Shown here: positions 34,185 through 46,164 of the stretch, in pieces
Position numbering within the stretch: the first letter of the stretch is position 1
How the letters are laid out: every line of letters starts with the position of its first letter
DNA from: Mauremys mutica
Lineage: Eukaryota > Chordata > Testudines > Geoemydidae
Direction of reading: 5' to 3'
Length of the DNA stretch: 64,000 nt
NCBI RefSeq assembly: GCF_020497125.1
Contig: NC_059076.1
Location: 6,253,951 to 6,317,950 of the forward strand
Notes under the pieces: model-generated
What the model saw: the letters and a program-made list of their open reading frames with translations, nothing else
Told to the model about the DNA's origin: nothing
The model's database searches: none
Made by a program: the position numbers and the translations under genes

Positions 34185-36206
34185 TATAATAGGACAAGAA
34201 GGAATTTGAAGAGCAACTAGCAAAAGACACAAAAACTAAACAGCAAAATGTTTTTAAGTACATCAGAAGCTGGAAGCCTGCCAAACAAGCCATGGAAGAT
34301 CAAAGAGCTAAAGGAGCACTCAAGGAAAATAAGGCTGTTGTGGAGAAACTAAATGAATTCTTTGCATCAGTCTTCCTTGCAGAGGTTATGAGGGAGATTC
34401 CCACACCTGAGCCATTCTGAACAATCTGAAGGGAAAAAAACAATGAGGAGTCTGGTGGCACCTCCAAGAATCTGAGGAACTGTCCCAGACTGAGGTGTCA
34501 ATAGAGGAGGGTTTTGGAACAAATTGACACCTGTAACAGCAATAAGTCACCCAGACCAGTTGGTGTTCACACAAGAGTTCTCAGGGAACTCGAATGTGAA
34601 ATTGCAGAACTGCTATTTGTGGTATGTAACCTATCCCTTAAATCAGCCTCTGTACCAGATGACTGGAGGATAGATACTGTAATTCCAATTTTTAAAAAAG
34701 GCTCCAGGAGCAATCCTGGCAATTATAGGCCAGTAAACCTGACTTCAGTACTAGGCAAATTGGTTGAAACTGTATTAAAGAACAGAATTATCAGATACAT
34801 AGATGAACATGATTTGTTGGGGAATAGTCAACATGGTCTTTGTAAAGGGAAATCATGCCTCTCCATTCTATTAGAATTCTTTGAGAGTGTCAAACATGTT
34901 GGCACTGGTGATCCAGTGGATATAGTGTATTTGGATTTTCAGAAAGCCTTTGACAAGGTCCCACACCAAAGGCTCTTAAGCAAAGCAAGCAGTCACAGGA
35001 TAAGAGGGAAGGTCTTCTCATGGATCAGTAACTGATTAAAAGATAGAAAACAAAGGGTAGGATTAAATGGTTAGTTTTCATAGTGGAGAGAGGGGAACAG
35101 CAGGGTCCCCCAGTGATCTGTACTGGGACCAGTGCTGTTCAACATATTCATAAATGATCTGGAAGAGGGAGTAAACAATGAAGTGGCAAAGTTTGTAGAC
35201 AACACAAAATTACTTATGATAATTAACTCCAAAACTGAGTGCAAAGAGTTACAAAGCGATCTCACAAAACTGGGTGACTGGATGACAAAATGGCAGATGA
35301 AATTCAATGCTGATAAATGCAAAGTAATGCACATTGGAAAACATAATCCCAACTGTTCATACCAACTGATGGGGTCTAAATTAGCTGTTACCACTCAAAG
35401 AAATCTTGGCGTCATCATGGATAGTTCTCTGAAACATCTGTTCAATGTGCAGCGGCAGTCAAACAAGCTAGCAGAATTTTAGGAACCATTAGGAAAGGAA
35501 TAGATAATAAAACAAATATCATAATGCCACTATATTATTCCATGGTATGACCACACCTTGACTACTGTATGCAGTTCTGGGAGCCCCATCTCAAAAAAGA
35601 TATGAGAATTGGAAAAGATACAGAGAAGGGCAACAAAAATTATTAGGGTTCTGGAACAACTCCCATAGGAGGGGATATTAAAAGACTGGGATTGTTCAGT
35701 TTTGAAAAGAAATGACTAAGCAGGCCCATGACAGAGGTCTGTAAAATCATGACTGGTGTGGAGAAAATGAATAGGGAAGTTTTATTAACCTCTTTTCATA
35801 ACACAAGAACCAGGGGTCACCCAATAAAATTAATAGGCAGCAGGTTGAAAACAAACAGAAGGAAGTACTTCTTCACACAATACACAGTTGACCTGTGGAA
35901 CTCATTGCCAGAGGATATTGTGAAACATAACTGGGTTCAAAAAGGAATTAGATAAGTTCATGGGGGATAGATCCATCAATGACTATTAGCCAAGATGGTC
36001 AGGGATACAACCCCATGCTCTGGCTGTCCCTAAACCTCCAACTGCCAAAAGGCAGGACTGGACAACAGGGGATGAATCACCTAATTGCCCTGTTCTGTTC
36101 ATTCCCTCTGAAACATTTGGCACTGCCCACTGTCAGAAGACAGGTTACTGGGCTAGATGGATCATTGATCTGACCCAGAATGGTCGTTCTTATGTTCTTA
36201 GAAGTC
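34185..36206 (+). pseudogene. CR1/L3-like LINE, RT and 3' end
   Basis: A LINE distinct from CR1 copies A-C. RT blocks: VPDDWRIDTVIPIFKKGSR near 34660-34706, NYRPVNLTSVLGKLVE near 34721, QHGLCKGKSC near 34834, VYLDFQKAFDKVPHQRL near 34925-34975, [16 protein letters not shown] near 35125 and FVDN at 35193-35204, where the second catalytic aspartate of F-x-D-D is changed to asparagine. The C-terminal frame (VDLWNSLPEDIV near 35888) is broken by stops. The 3' end is gggctagatggatcattgat followed by TTCTTATGTTCTTA repeats. The 5' boundary is approximate and a 39-bp insert lies at 34430-34468. Confidence 0.85.
34430..34468 (-). mobile_element. 39-bp Penelope 3'-terminal stub
   Basis: caatgaggagtctggtggca is the extreme 3' end of a Penelope-like element seen in reverse (compare acgaggagtacttttggcac at 18990). 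The 7-mer aatctga flanks it at 34423-34429 and 34469-34475. Confidence 0.6.
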
Positions 36207-37209
36207 ATTTCCAAAATGACTCACATCTAAACCAACCTTCATTTTTCATATATGACTCCTCAAACCAATCACAATTAAAGTACACCGCTTGAATTTTGAA
36301 TAGTCACAGTCAATCCACAGAATACAATATTTTTAATGCTAATACTGAGTGTATATTACTGATTATTAAGGGCCTGGACCAATGTCAACTGAAATCAATG
36401 GCAGTTTTTTCATTAACTCCCTTCAGTGGGCCTTGAATCAAGTCCTCCACTGAATTAATTTGAGGAAGTTGTGCCCATATAATCCAGGTGCAGAGAAAGA
36501 CTAAAGTAATCCAGTAACAATTTGTTGTGAATTATTACTCATCTCTACTGCATTTACTCATCACTTTGTATCCATATTTACTTACAGTCAATGTCCTGAA
36601 CTGCAGCTACAGTTAGTTATACTCACCCTAGTTCTCACAGAGTATCTACATGTGTACATGAGCTGGGGAAATCATACCCTTAGCTTGTGGTGAAGGTGTA
36701 AATTTTAGTGTAATTTGGGGATAAAATTGCTTGTGGCTCAGCACCTGAAAACACCCCTTTCTCACCCACACAATAACTCTTCTGGTGGCTTACTTGGCTT
36801 TGTCTATTTTTTAACTACTTATTTAGGAAGTTTTAACAAATTGAGAAATCACTGTCCTGTATTAGAAACAAAAGCGTACTCATTCCAACAGTGAGCTTAT
36901 CCTCACTTGGTTTCAGGACACACATTATTGTATTAGCATCTCTATGTTAAACAGCTTTTGATTTAATGCCTCTTTTCAGACTTAGCTTTCCTCACCAAGA
37001 CTTATCTTTAGAAATTCACCTTTTCCAGGACCTCATCAGATGTTCACATTAATTGCTGTTGCCTAATTAACACCTGATTTAGATTCTTTCATAATTATGA
37101 CTAGAAACACTCGTTAAAACAATCAAATGGTAACAGAGACACAACCTGGGCTATACTTTAAAGTCTCTAAGCAAAAAACATTTGAAGGAGGGAGAGGGGA
37201 AGCTACGTG
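36207..37209. other. Unique sequence with one old repeat
   Basis: 36370-36445 is a copy of the self-complementary old repeat (ggcctggaccaatgtcaac ... cagtgggccttgaatcaag). No gene was recognised. Confidence 0.4.
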
Positions 37210-37211
37210 TT

Positions 37212-37460
37212 ATCTTATGGGAAGCATTATTGCCTAGTGAATAAGGGAATGAATGGGGTACCAGGAGGCCCGGATTCTGTGCCTGACTCTGCCATGGACC
37301 TGCTGTGTAACCCAGGGCAAGTAATTTGGCTTCTGTTTCTTCCTTCACACTTTGTCTTGTCTATTTAGATTGTAAGTTCTTTGGGGCAGGGACCCTCTTA
37401 GTATGTGTACTGAATCCAATACAGTAGGGCCCTGACCTCTAGATGCTAACGTAATCCAAT
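37212..37460 (+). repeat. Probable tRNA-type SINE
   Basis: A worn head (tgcctagtgaataagg, then ggcccggattctgtgcc where a B box would lie) is followed by ctctgccatggacctgctgt, agggcaagtaatttggc and a tail gtaagttctttggggcaggg. This block order recurs in reptile tRNA-type SINEs. Exact family not assigned. Confidence 0.55.
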
Positions 37461-38259
37461 TTGTCATAATAAAATTATCCAACGCTCCCCACTGTAGCGC
37501 TCCAATGAGCCTCTCCTCTGTAGTCAGAGATGATTACTCCCCTGAAGAGAGAATCTAACTGGAAGGAACAAAGCATGGAATTTTCAAAAGCACATAAGTG
37601 ACTTAGGAGCATGAGTCCCACTGACCATTAATGAGACTTGTGTTCCTAAATCCCCTAGGGCCTTTTAAGAATCTCTCACAAAAACACTAAATTCCTCTAG
37701 TTTGGAAGGAAACCTGAAATTCTCTCTCAAAATCTCACCATGTGCATTACTTATACCGGTGCACTCAGCTCACGAAAAAAGTGACCATAACAATTCATGT
37801 TATAGCAAATCTGTGCATGTTGCACGTTACCTTTCTTCCCATTCTAGACATACCCTAAAAGGCAACTTTCCTCAACAAGGTAAATAAAAGAAAACATGAG
37901 TTTGTAAGCTAGGCCAGAGTGAAGAAATAATGTATCAGAAAAAGGTTAAACCTGTTTTGAAAAAAAAATAAATGACAAGGAAATGTTGGTACATCATAAG
38001 CTGAACCTCCCCTCTTCTGAATTTATCAAAAATTTCTTCCTAGGTTGAAAACTTCAGTGTGATCAGTTTCTTTTCAAGGAATTTGGGTGGCAGGGAATTA
38101 AAAAAAGTCAGGAAAATTATGGGAAGCTGGATTCAGACTTGACTATTGAGCAGCTCTCGCTATCGTTCCATGTTATAAAACCTGGGACATTCCCATTAAC
38201 ATTCAAAAGAAATAATGAATTGCGATTATTGCTGAACTCCATCTATAATCATTGCTCAC
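37461..38259. other. Unique sequence, no gene recognised
   Basis: AT rich, no young repeats identified. Confidence 0.4.
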
Positions 38260-38417
38260 CTCTTCAAAATGCCCAAAGGATGCTGTCTTGAGAAAGGTAC
38301 TGTTAACTGGACCCTGTCTTTGAGTCTGCTGCCATATGTTCTTTGCTGGATTTCCAATTCTGGGGCTGCTCCTGCAGATGAAGCAGACTCACTATCTTTC
38401 AACACATGTGTGGCCTT
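38260..38417 (-). other. Candidate internal exon of an unidentified gene
   Basis: On the minus strand a 158-bp segment is open throughout one frame (52 codons plus 2 bases). Upstream is a good acceptor (ttcctatctccccttgcag, AG at 38419-38418) and downstream a near-consensus donor (GAG followed by gtgagc, GT at 38259-38258). The predicted peptide starts KATHVLKDSESASS and ends QHPLGILK, with balanced amino-acid use and no low complexity. I do not recognise the protein. It lies in the stretch of the window poorest in young transposons. Chance is possible: a 158-bp open frame alone is weak evidence, and the support comes from the pairing with both splice sites. Confidence 0.42.
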
Positions 38418-38420
38418 CTG

Positions 38421-38885
38421 CAAGGGGAGATAGGAACAATTTTTCAGTGGTTTGAACAAACTCATCTTTTTTTTAAAAAAAGACTCTTCTCCCTACTGCA
38501 AGAACAGGAGAAAGACAAGGCTCTAAGACATGCAGGCAGATTAGCAAAGAAAACATTTTCCACAGCAGCTCATGCAGGTGGCATTTGTGTTTTACAGTTC
38601 AGAGGGTTCTCTTCTAATTACAAAAGTCTAAACATATCCGCAAAAGACTTAGTAATTTCCTCACTGAGGGAAAATTGACAGTTTAAGGCTCAGAGAGCAG
38701 CAAGATTTTAATACCTTCTCATTGTGATCTTATTGTTCTGCTCTGCCCCTATTTACTTTTCAGCAGTCAAATTATTTTAGCCCTGATTATTAATCCTTTT
38801 ATAGAATAAAACAAGAGACAAAATCAGGAGTGTACACATACTGGGTTGGATCAGTCTTATTTTCCAGAGAGAGAAAGTCACTCTG
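38421..38885. other. Unique sequence, no gene recognised
   Basis: If the exon is real this would be its upstream intron on the minus strand. Nothing else is supportable. Confidence 0.35.
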
Positions 38886-39115
38886 AGGGCTTGTCTTCCC
38901 ATACAGTGTTGCAGCTGTGCCACTGTTGCACTTCAGTGAAGACACTCCTACACTAACAGGAGAGTTTCTACACCAAGAGGTGGTAGCGATGCAAGCAGGA
39001 GACATAGCGCTGTCTACACGGGTGGGTGGGCGCACGTTAGGTCGGTATAATTATGTTTTCATGGCCCCTGCATGATGTAGTTATACTGATATAGGTGTGT
39101 AGTGTGGACCCTGGC
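38886..39115. mobile_element. Harbinger-type MITE, worn
   Basis: gggcttgtcttcccatacag on the left and gtgtagtgtggaccctggcc on the right form imperfect inverted ends. Interior motifs gacactcctacactaacagg and tcggtataattatg recur in such MITEs. Target duplication unclear. Confidence 0.55.
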
Positions 39116-40177
39116 CTCAGTAATGCCTGGATTGCACTGTTTCCGTGCTCTGTAAGTGGGTGCTGGCCCACAGGAACCAATGTGTGCTGCATTCCTTATT
39201 TACTCAAGGTCTGAGTTTGGCCCAGTTTCTCATTTGTAGGTCAGTGCTGGAGGACACTGAGTATAGGAAGGACATAACTCAGCCTCTGGAATCTGGGCTG
39301 TAAAACTCAGGAGAAGAGGCATTGTCTCTGGCTCTCTGGCACTTTCACTTCCTGATATAGGGATGATCCACTGGGGTGGGTGAGATCACAAACACCAGGC
39401 CTCTTCCTGTGAGCGCTTGTCAGGTACTGAGTCCTTCAACACACACAGGAGTTAAAACCACTGGTGGGGTGGGGTGAGTGGGCACTCACATCTCTGCAGG
39501 GTCAAACCCAGCCTAGTACCTCCAAGAGAAACAGGCTGGAGGGGGTGGGATGATTGCTAAGGAGAAAGCTCTCACAAACATCCTGAAAATCAAGGTTCAT
39601 CCTGTCACCACTCACATGGTGAACTCTCCCTTCTTTCTCCTGATTATCTTTAATTAATACTCTTCCATTTTAACAAGGGAGATAGGGAACGGAAGGGAAA
39701 CAAACACCCCTCTCCATCCCTGTCCTCATAGCAAACAGCTGTGATAGGCAACAGAATACAGACAGACATCTGTGAGGGGCAACAGAATGGAGTTTTGCCT
39801 AAGGTTAATTTTAAAAGCTTGCCTGAGTATGGCAGTGGCTCTTTGATAAAGAATCTCCTTTATGAAAGGAGCATACAGACAGTAATTTTGATCGCTGAGT
39901 GTCCACTCCTACTCTTCCTCCTTTCTGTACCTGGATCGACACTATTAGTGTTCCATACGTGTTCTGAAGCAAAGAACTGAGTATTCATTTTGACACAAAG
40001 CTGTAGCTTGCTGGCTGTGTGTGGGGCATATGGGGTTAAAAGGAAGATGTGACAGTTAATGAATAAAAAATAATGAAATACTGATAAAGTATATTAGCCA
40101 ATATTTAAGTGTGGAAAATGACAAGGAATAAAAAAAACAAGTACCTGTTAGGTTGGGTTGGAAGAGCAAATAGTAGA
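39116..40177. other. No gene recognised
   Basis: Unique-looking; possible degraded LTR-like sequence near 39300-39560, unsupported. Confidence 0.3.
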
Positions 40178-40430
40178 GCTGGTTGGGAACTTTTTCTATT
40201 GTTCTTTGAAATATTTTGACTTTTCATTAAAAAAAAATTCAGCTGAAAACTGAAAAAAAAATTAGTTTTTGGCAGAAGGTGTTTGGGGCTTTCCTTGCCC
40301 CCCCACCCCCAGCAACACAGAATACTTTCCAGGAAAATTGTTCATCAAAAACCCAATTTGACATAAAAAAGTTATAACCAAAAAAGTTGACCTTCCCAAG
40401 AATAATAATTCTGAGCTCAAGCAGAGCAAA
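40178..40430 (+). repeat. AT-rich dispersed repeat (GAGCTGGTTGGGAA family)
   Basis: gagctggttgggaac followed by alternating ttttcattaaa and gaaaactgaaaa. The reverse of the same start (ctaaccagctctag) closes the blocks at 46925-47080 and 47495-47650. Confidence 0.5.
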
Positions 40431-40468
40431 GCACACAAAATCCAGCAACTTCAGCATATCTGTGAGAG

Positions 40469-41254
40469 TGTAACGGGTTGGGACTCACCCCCACGGCGCC
40501 TCCTGCTGGTGACTCTGGGAATTAGCTCTTCTCAGTGGAGCGCCTCCTCCTGGTGGTGTCCCGTCCGTCGTTGTCTTCCCTCTGTTGTGTCTGGACCCGC
40601 GTTGCTGCGTGCTCGGCGGCGTCCTCTTCGAGGCCACTGCCCTCCGGCAGTGCCCCTTAGTCCATCTGCGCCCCCTTCCGGGGGGGGCGGTGCTCAGCAG
40701 TCCCACACCTCAGTCACTATGTTCCACCGCCCTCTGAGTCTAATCCCTCTTGTCAGGGATCTGGCGTAGCAATATGGCCGCTCCCTACGGCCAATGGCTG
40801 GGTGCACTGCAAGGAGTGAAGGGGGGGACCCAGGCCCGCCCTCTACTCTGGGTCCCGGCCCAGGGACCCTCTGGCGTCAGCCTCGCTGTCCTTCTCTCCC
40901 CTTCGGCTGTCTGTTTCCCTGGGCCGCTTCCCCTACGGCCCCTTGCACCCGCTAGGCCCTTCCCTTTAGGGCCTGCAGCCTGGCAGGCTACGGGTTCAAG
41001 CTCCCTAGCCTCCCCGAGCCTGGCCAGCACTGCGCTGTCCGCGGTGCTAGTCTCCTCTCTCAGAGACTGACCTTCCCCTGTCGAAGGCCTGGGACAGACT
41101 GACTGCTCCTGCTCTGGGCAGCCTTTTTATATGCCTGAGCCTGGCCCTGATTGGCTCACAATAAGCCCCTCTCTGATTGGCTCACTGTCTGCGCAGGCAC
41201 CCTGGCCTGCCGCAGCCCACTCTCACAGGGAGTGGGGCAATCCACCCCACTACA
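40469..41254 (-). mobile_element. Solo-LTR-like element (TGTA...TACA family, copy 3)
   Basis: 786 bp from TGTAACGGGTTGGG to ACCCCACTACA, flanked by gagag (40464-40468, 41255-41259). Shares gcgcctcctgctgg with copies 1 and 2. Its middle (ggtcccggcccagggaccct) is also shared with 46.4, 60.9 and 62.6 kb, linking the two subgroups. The minus-strand TATA-like box GCATATAAAAAGG is near 41130. Open frames inside follow GC content. Confidence 0.75.
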
Positions 41255-41598
41255 GAGAGACTCAGAAAAGCAGAATTTCATTGGAAGGTAAACCACAAAG
41301 TAAAAGGTAATGCCTAAGGGTGAAGGGATAATGGTACATTATGGGAGTTTGCAACTGACTTCAATTTGTCTAGGAATGGACCCTACCACCTGATAGTAGA
41401 CAAACATACAGACTCCTCCCCAATTCTTCACAGCATGTATTTTTATGAATATTTTGTGTAATGCTGTCTATTTGATTACTATCGTGCTGACTGCTACTTG
41501 AGCGAGAAGAGTTAATTCAGTCCCAGGTGGATTTTGCATATCTTCAGGAAAGCTTTGCAACAGCCTCTATCACCATTACATAATTGACAATAAAGGTG

Positions 41599-42430
41599 TG
41601 TCATAAACATACAGATAAGGATCGCATAAAATCCCCCCTGGGCAGCTGTACTGAATCTTTACCTGTAAGGGGTTAAAAAGATCAAATAACCTGGTTGGCA
41701 CCTGACCAAAGGGATCAATAAGAAAAGAAGATACTTTCAAATCTTGGGAGGGATGGTGGGATGGTTTGTTTGTGCTCTCTTTGTTTGTTCCCTCTCTGAA
41801 CAGAGAGAGAGATCAGGTAGGTAAAACATCTCCTGAAAACATACCTGAAATGATACATCCAAAATTACAAAAATTGTAAGTAAGGGCAAGGAAATGCATT
41901 AGATTATCTTTTCTTTTAGCTTGTGAATTTTCCCTATGCTAAGAGGTAGTTTTATTCCTGTTTTTGTAACTGTGAAGCTGAGTCCAGAGGGGAGTCCTCT
42001 GTGTGGTACATTTTTTTATTACCCTGTAAAGTTGCTTTGCATCCTGATTTTGCAGGTGTGATTCTCTTACTTTTGTCTTTATAATAAAGTTCTTATTTTA
42101 AGAATCTGATTGGTTTTTAGTGTCCTAAAGGGTTTGGTCTGTGCGCACTTTGTTAACCAATTGGTTGGTATATTATTCTCAAGCCTCCCCAGGAAAGGGG
42201 GTGAAGTGGCTTGGGGGGATATTTTGAGGGAATAGGGACTCTAAGTGACTCTTTTCTGAATTTTTGTGTAAATCACTGGGTGGTGGCAGCAATACCGGCC
42301 AAGGACAAGGAAGGGAATTTGTGCCTTGGGAAAGTTTTTAACCTAAGCTGGTAGAATAAGCATAGGGGGTCTTTCATGTGGGTCCCCACATCTGTACCCC
42401 AGAGTTCAGAGTGGGGAGAGAACCCTGACT
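41599..42430 (+). mobile_element. Solo LTR (TGTCATAAAC family)
   Basis: 832 bp starting TGTCATAAACATACAG and ending GAACCCTGACT, flanked by the perfect 5-bp duplication aggtg (41594-41598, 42431-42435). AATAAAG near 42082, followed by ttctta...ctgattggttt, fits an LTR poly(A) region on the plus strand. I recognise the overall sequence type as a common turtle LTR. No internal sequence remains. Confidence 0.72.
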
Positions 42431-42584
42431 AGGTGTCAAGACATTTTAATGTTTGGTCTCTGTCCAAGGGGGGTACAACCACTCCCAGCTTATGAAAGGG
42501 CCAGGATCCTTCAGAGGCAAAACCTGAAACACAAGTAACTTGGAAATTGTTATGCCTCAGCCCTGAAGCTGAGAGACAGAGGCA

Positions 42585-42750
42585 GGGTCAGCAGAGAAGC
42601 AGACAGTGACCCATTGGCAGGGAATGGCAAACTGCGGTCACTGGGAGCTGTGGGGGGCCGTGCCTGCGGACAGTCAACGTAAACACAGTGTCTCACAGCC
42701 CACCAGCAGATTACCCTGATGGGCCGTGTGCCGACGGTTGCCAACCCCTG
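42585..42750 (-). mobile_element. hAT-type MITE fragment
   Basis: Right end gttgccaacccctg is the reverse of CAGGGGTTGGCAAC, a hAT-type terminus. The interior gacagtcaacgtaaacac and accctgatgggccgtgtgcc fit one MITE family. The opposite end is missing or too worn to see. Confidence 0.6.
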
Positions 42751-45539
42751 TGCTAAACTTAGCTATGACGCTATGTTTGTAGGCCTTTTGTTATGTTAAC
42801 CCTGCTCTCTCCAATTGCTATATGTCTATGGATCAGTAAGTCATACTTTGTCTTGAAGCAGCACTTTGGGGTCACTCCACTTTCATATTGTTCAGAGCAC
42901 CCAGAAGAAAGTCTATGGTGGGCGCCAAACACAGCTGGACCTGCTGAAGTAAAGCAATTTGCAAAAGGGAGTTTTGTAACCAGGAGACCTGGTCTAAAGT
43001 GGGGTGAGTTGCAGGATCCCACTGAGAAGTGCAGAGGCTGGAGCTGTCACTGGAAAGCAGTGTTTACCAGAAGGAATCAGGTCAAAAAGAACAGTTCACC
43101 CTGAAACCATGATTTATGCCTAGACTTGACCCACCAAATAGTCTTTGTATGGTCCATGCCTACAAGGGTTGTGGTGGTCATTGAGTTTCTGCCGATCCCA
43201 GAAACAGAGCTAGGTGAAACTGCTGTAAAATCTTGTGATAAAGGTTAAATTGCATGTCCCTGGACTCCTTCTCTCCTCCTGCATAGGCAGCTAGGCCCTT
43301 TCATAATATACAAATGCCCCAGGTGCTCTAGAGCCCATGAATGTTCAGGGCTCCAGATTCATGCTCATAACCAAAGCCGCCTTCCCAATTGCAAGCTACT
43401 TAGATTTGTCTGAACACACAAGGATGATAAATTAGAGGCCTTTCCATCTTATGCTGTGTATTTGATTAAGTGATAGATGTCAAGTCACCTTTATTACTTT
43501 TTTAAGCTTTCTCTCTCCCTGGTTAAAACAGAAATGTAGACTCTCCCGATTCCAGTCTCAGATTCTGGTAGCCTATGCAATGGACTGAGATGAATAACAA
43601 TGAAAAATGACTTTTAATTTGTTTGCTACCATCCAATTCAGCATCTCAGAGAGCATCACACTTGGCTGGTAGGTGAGCTGAATAGCCAATAAAGGCTGAG
43701 TTCAATATTTAACTGGTCAAATTCCAGGGGAATTTCCTGCCTGAATAAAGTGAGACTCAGCGGAGCATTCTGAAGCCATAAGGCTAATTGGACTCTTTAC
43801 AATATGGTTAATTCAAGATGACATGTGTCCAAGCAATGTATATGGGTAAGGGAAAGGATAGGGACTCTTTCTAGCTGATGGGGTAACTCAGTTGTAATAG
43901 CTGCTGCCTTCCCAAAATCCAGCTGTAGGAAGTTGCTGCTCATCCCAACTCAGATACAGCATACTGCATCTGACAGCCAGCAAGCACCAACATTGCTAGG
44001 GGCTCGGTGGTTTTTTTGACTAATCCACTTGTATCATCCTACAAGGGAAAAACAGAAGTGCTAGAGCAAGGCTAACTCTGTAGTGATAGTGCCATGAGTT
44101 GGCAAGAGGCAGCTCCAAACTCGGATGCTTGTTTTCCATGGTGGCAGGGCTCATGGAGACAGTGCGCTCCATCTGTGAGACAGGGAGATCTTTGTGGGCT
44201 TTCTGACACTCTACAGGCCCTGAGATTGTGGCATCTTCCTCTTCCTTCTCCCCACCCCAGCACCCCTTCATTGTCCTGTTCCCATTCTCATCTCTGTGCC
44301 TTCTTCCATTCATCCCCCTACACTTGGATTCTTCTCTCCATCCTGGTCCACTAGACCCTCAACACCACTGAGAAAAGCCTGGCAGATCATCTCCTGTAAA
44401 ACTATGCATGCTGCTCTTTGGAGTTTCACTTCAACAGTAGAAAACAGGGGCCTGATTCTTACTTACACTAAGGCCCCTTTATACCATTCTGGGAATGTAA
44501 AGGGGCCTTAAAGTGAGCATAAGTGTAATTTACACCCACTGTAATACCCCTTTACTCTGCCAGGTCAGTCTAAAGGGGCCTCCGTGTAGATGATAAACAG
44601 GTTTTAGGTCTCTGTTTCTCCTGCCTAGGATATATGAAAGGTGCAGAGACTTGTTGGTGTCATACAACGCCCGTGAATGAAGGCAGTTTACAAGAATGTT
44701 GTATGTTGAACCTGCCCTGTCATTTGTTTGACCTGCTCATGCACGTGGCTTGAAAACACAGAAGAAAAACCTTTTAGCCTATTATCAGACAAGTAATGGA
44801 CATTTCTCACTGCAGGTAAGTGATTGTTCACTGCGGCATTGTGTGGGGTGCAAACCCCTGGTGTGGATCGTAGTGGGTCATTATTTTCAAATGTAGGTTA
44901 AAACCACTGGTCTTATTCCCCCATGTTGCCCTTTGTGCAGTCATTTATACCAATGCAAAGCTGGGATCAGATGTTCTCCGGTCAGAATGGGAGTGTTTTA
45001 AATGCTTTGTACTTGTGTGCATGGTTGCACAAGGGGTGAGGCCATGGAGAACCAGTCCCAATATCTTGGTGAAGGGACGCTGTGCTCGGCAGCAGGGCCA
45101 GTAATGAGCTGATCTGACAGTCTGTCTAGTATAGCATTACAGATGGGAAAGCTGAGAGGCTGGGCAATCTGTGGTTTAAGCACAGTGCTGCTCCAGAATC
45201 ACTGAGAAATATAAACCCCTCAGATATATCGGAGTGACTGGGTAAGCCACTTGTGGTAGGAAATAAGCATGATTTGGATGAATGATCCCACCTGTTTCAA
45301 CGGATGGGGGAAACTTATGGGGACAGCCCTGGAGGGAGGGAAGGAGACACTCAGTGAGGGACATTAGATATCTCGCCCTCCCTATGGGAGTCTCTGGCAC
45401 CCATTGGCCAGCTGCTGGGAGGGGTGCCAAGTGCCCAGCATTCCCTAGCTCCGAGGCTTTAACTCGGAGTGGCAGCCCCGTAGAGCACCTTTGGGTTCCA
45501 GTCCAGCAGCCCCACCAGGGGATCCAGCTGGAGAGATGC
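42751..45539. other. No gene; old repeat fragments
   Basis: 42760-43110 has a repeat-like look without identified ends. 44455-44590 holds mirrored aaggcccctttata / taaaggggccttaa motifs, an old low-copy repeat. Open frames lack domain or splice support. Confidence 0.35.
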
Positions 45540-45665
45540 TGCAGGCTGAGTCGATTGCCCATTTGGGGTCATGAAGGAATTTTCTCTCTCATGGGCCAAT
45601 TGGCAGATGACCAGGAAGTTTATTGCCTTCCTTGAAGCACCTTCAAGCCCCAGTCGGTTAGGTGG
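45540..45665 (+). repeat. Ancient CR1 3' UTR fragment
   Basis: tttggggtcatgaaggaatt, then ccaattggcagatgacc and ttgccttccttgaagcacc follow the order of the CR1 copy A 3' UTR at 4789-4875 with many substitutions. Confidence 0.6.
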
Positions 45666-46164
45666 GAACATGCTTAGCACCCAACTGAGGTACGTGGGTT
45701 GAGTTGTTAATTCATTGCAACTTGCTGCTGGTTCCCAGTGCAGTTAGAAGGATAAAATGAACCACTCCCAGAGGTAAGAGAACTGGGATTTGGTGATGGG
45801 CCCTGGACTCATGGGATAGGGTGAGTCCTTGTGGGCTGAGGCACAAACACCTCTGTCTCCCCAGCAGAGAGTAGGTAGGGGTGAGGACTCAGAGTAAGCA
45901 GAGCTGGGGTGTGGGGCGGGAAGGCTGAGGACAGCCTATCATGAGATATGGATTAGCTGGTAAGAAGCCCTGTAATCCTGGCACCGGAACCAATTAAATA
46001 ACTGGTAAACGAGCATATGGGTGATGGGCAGGTAGCACCCCTCCCCTGCATTTAATTTTAATAGAGGCTGCAGCCTGCTGCTTAAAGTCCATCTAGGTTT
46101 GTCCTCATTTAGCCAGTGTGTCTGCACAAAGATCTTTATCTCACCTCTACCACCTCTCATCAGT
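45666..46164. other. No gene recognised
   Basis: Nothing supportable apart from composition like the neighbouring LTR-like element. Confidence 0.3.

Noticed and set aside
42793..43104. 103-codon open frame as a gene
   Set aside because: No domain, ordinary length for chance, and the surroundings look repeat-derived.
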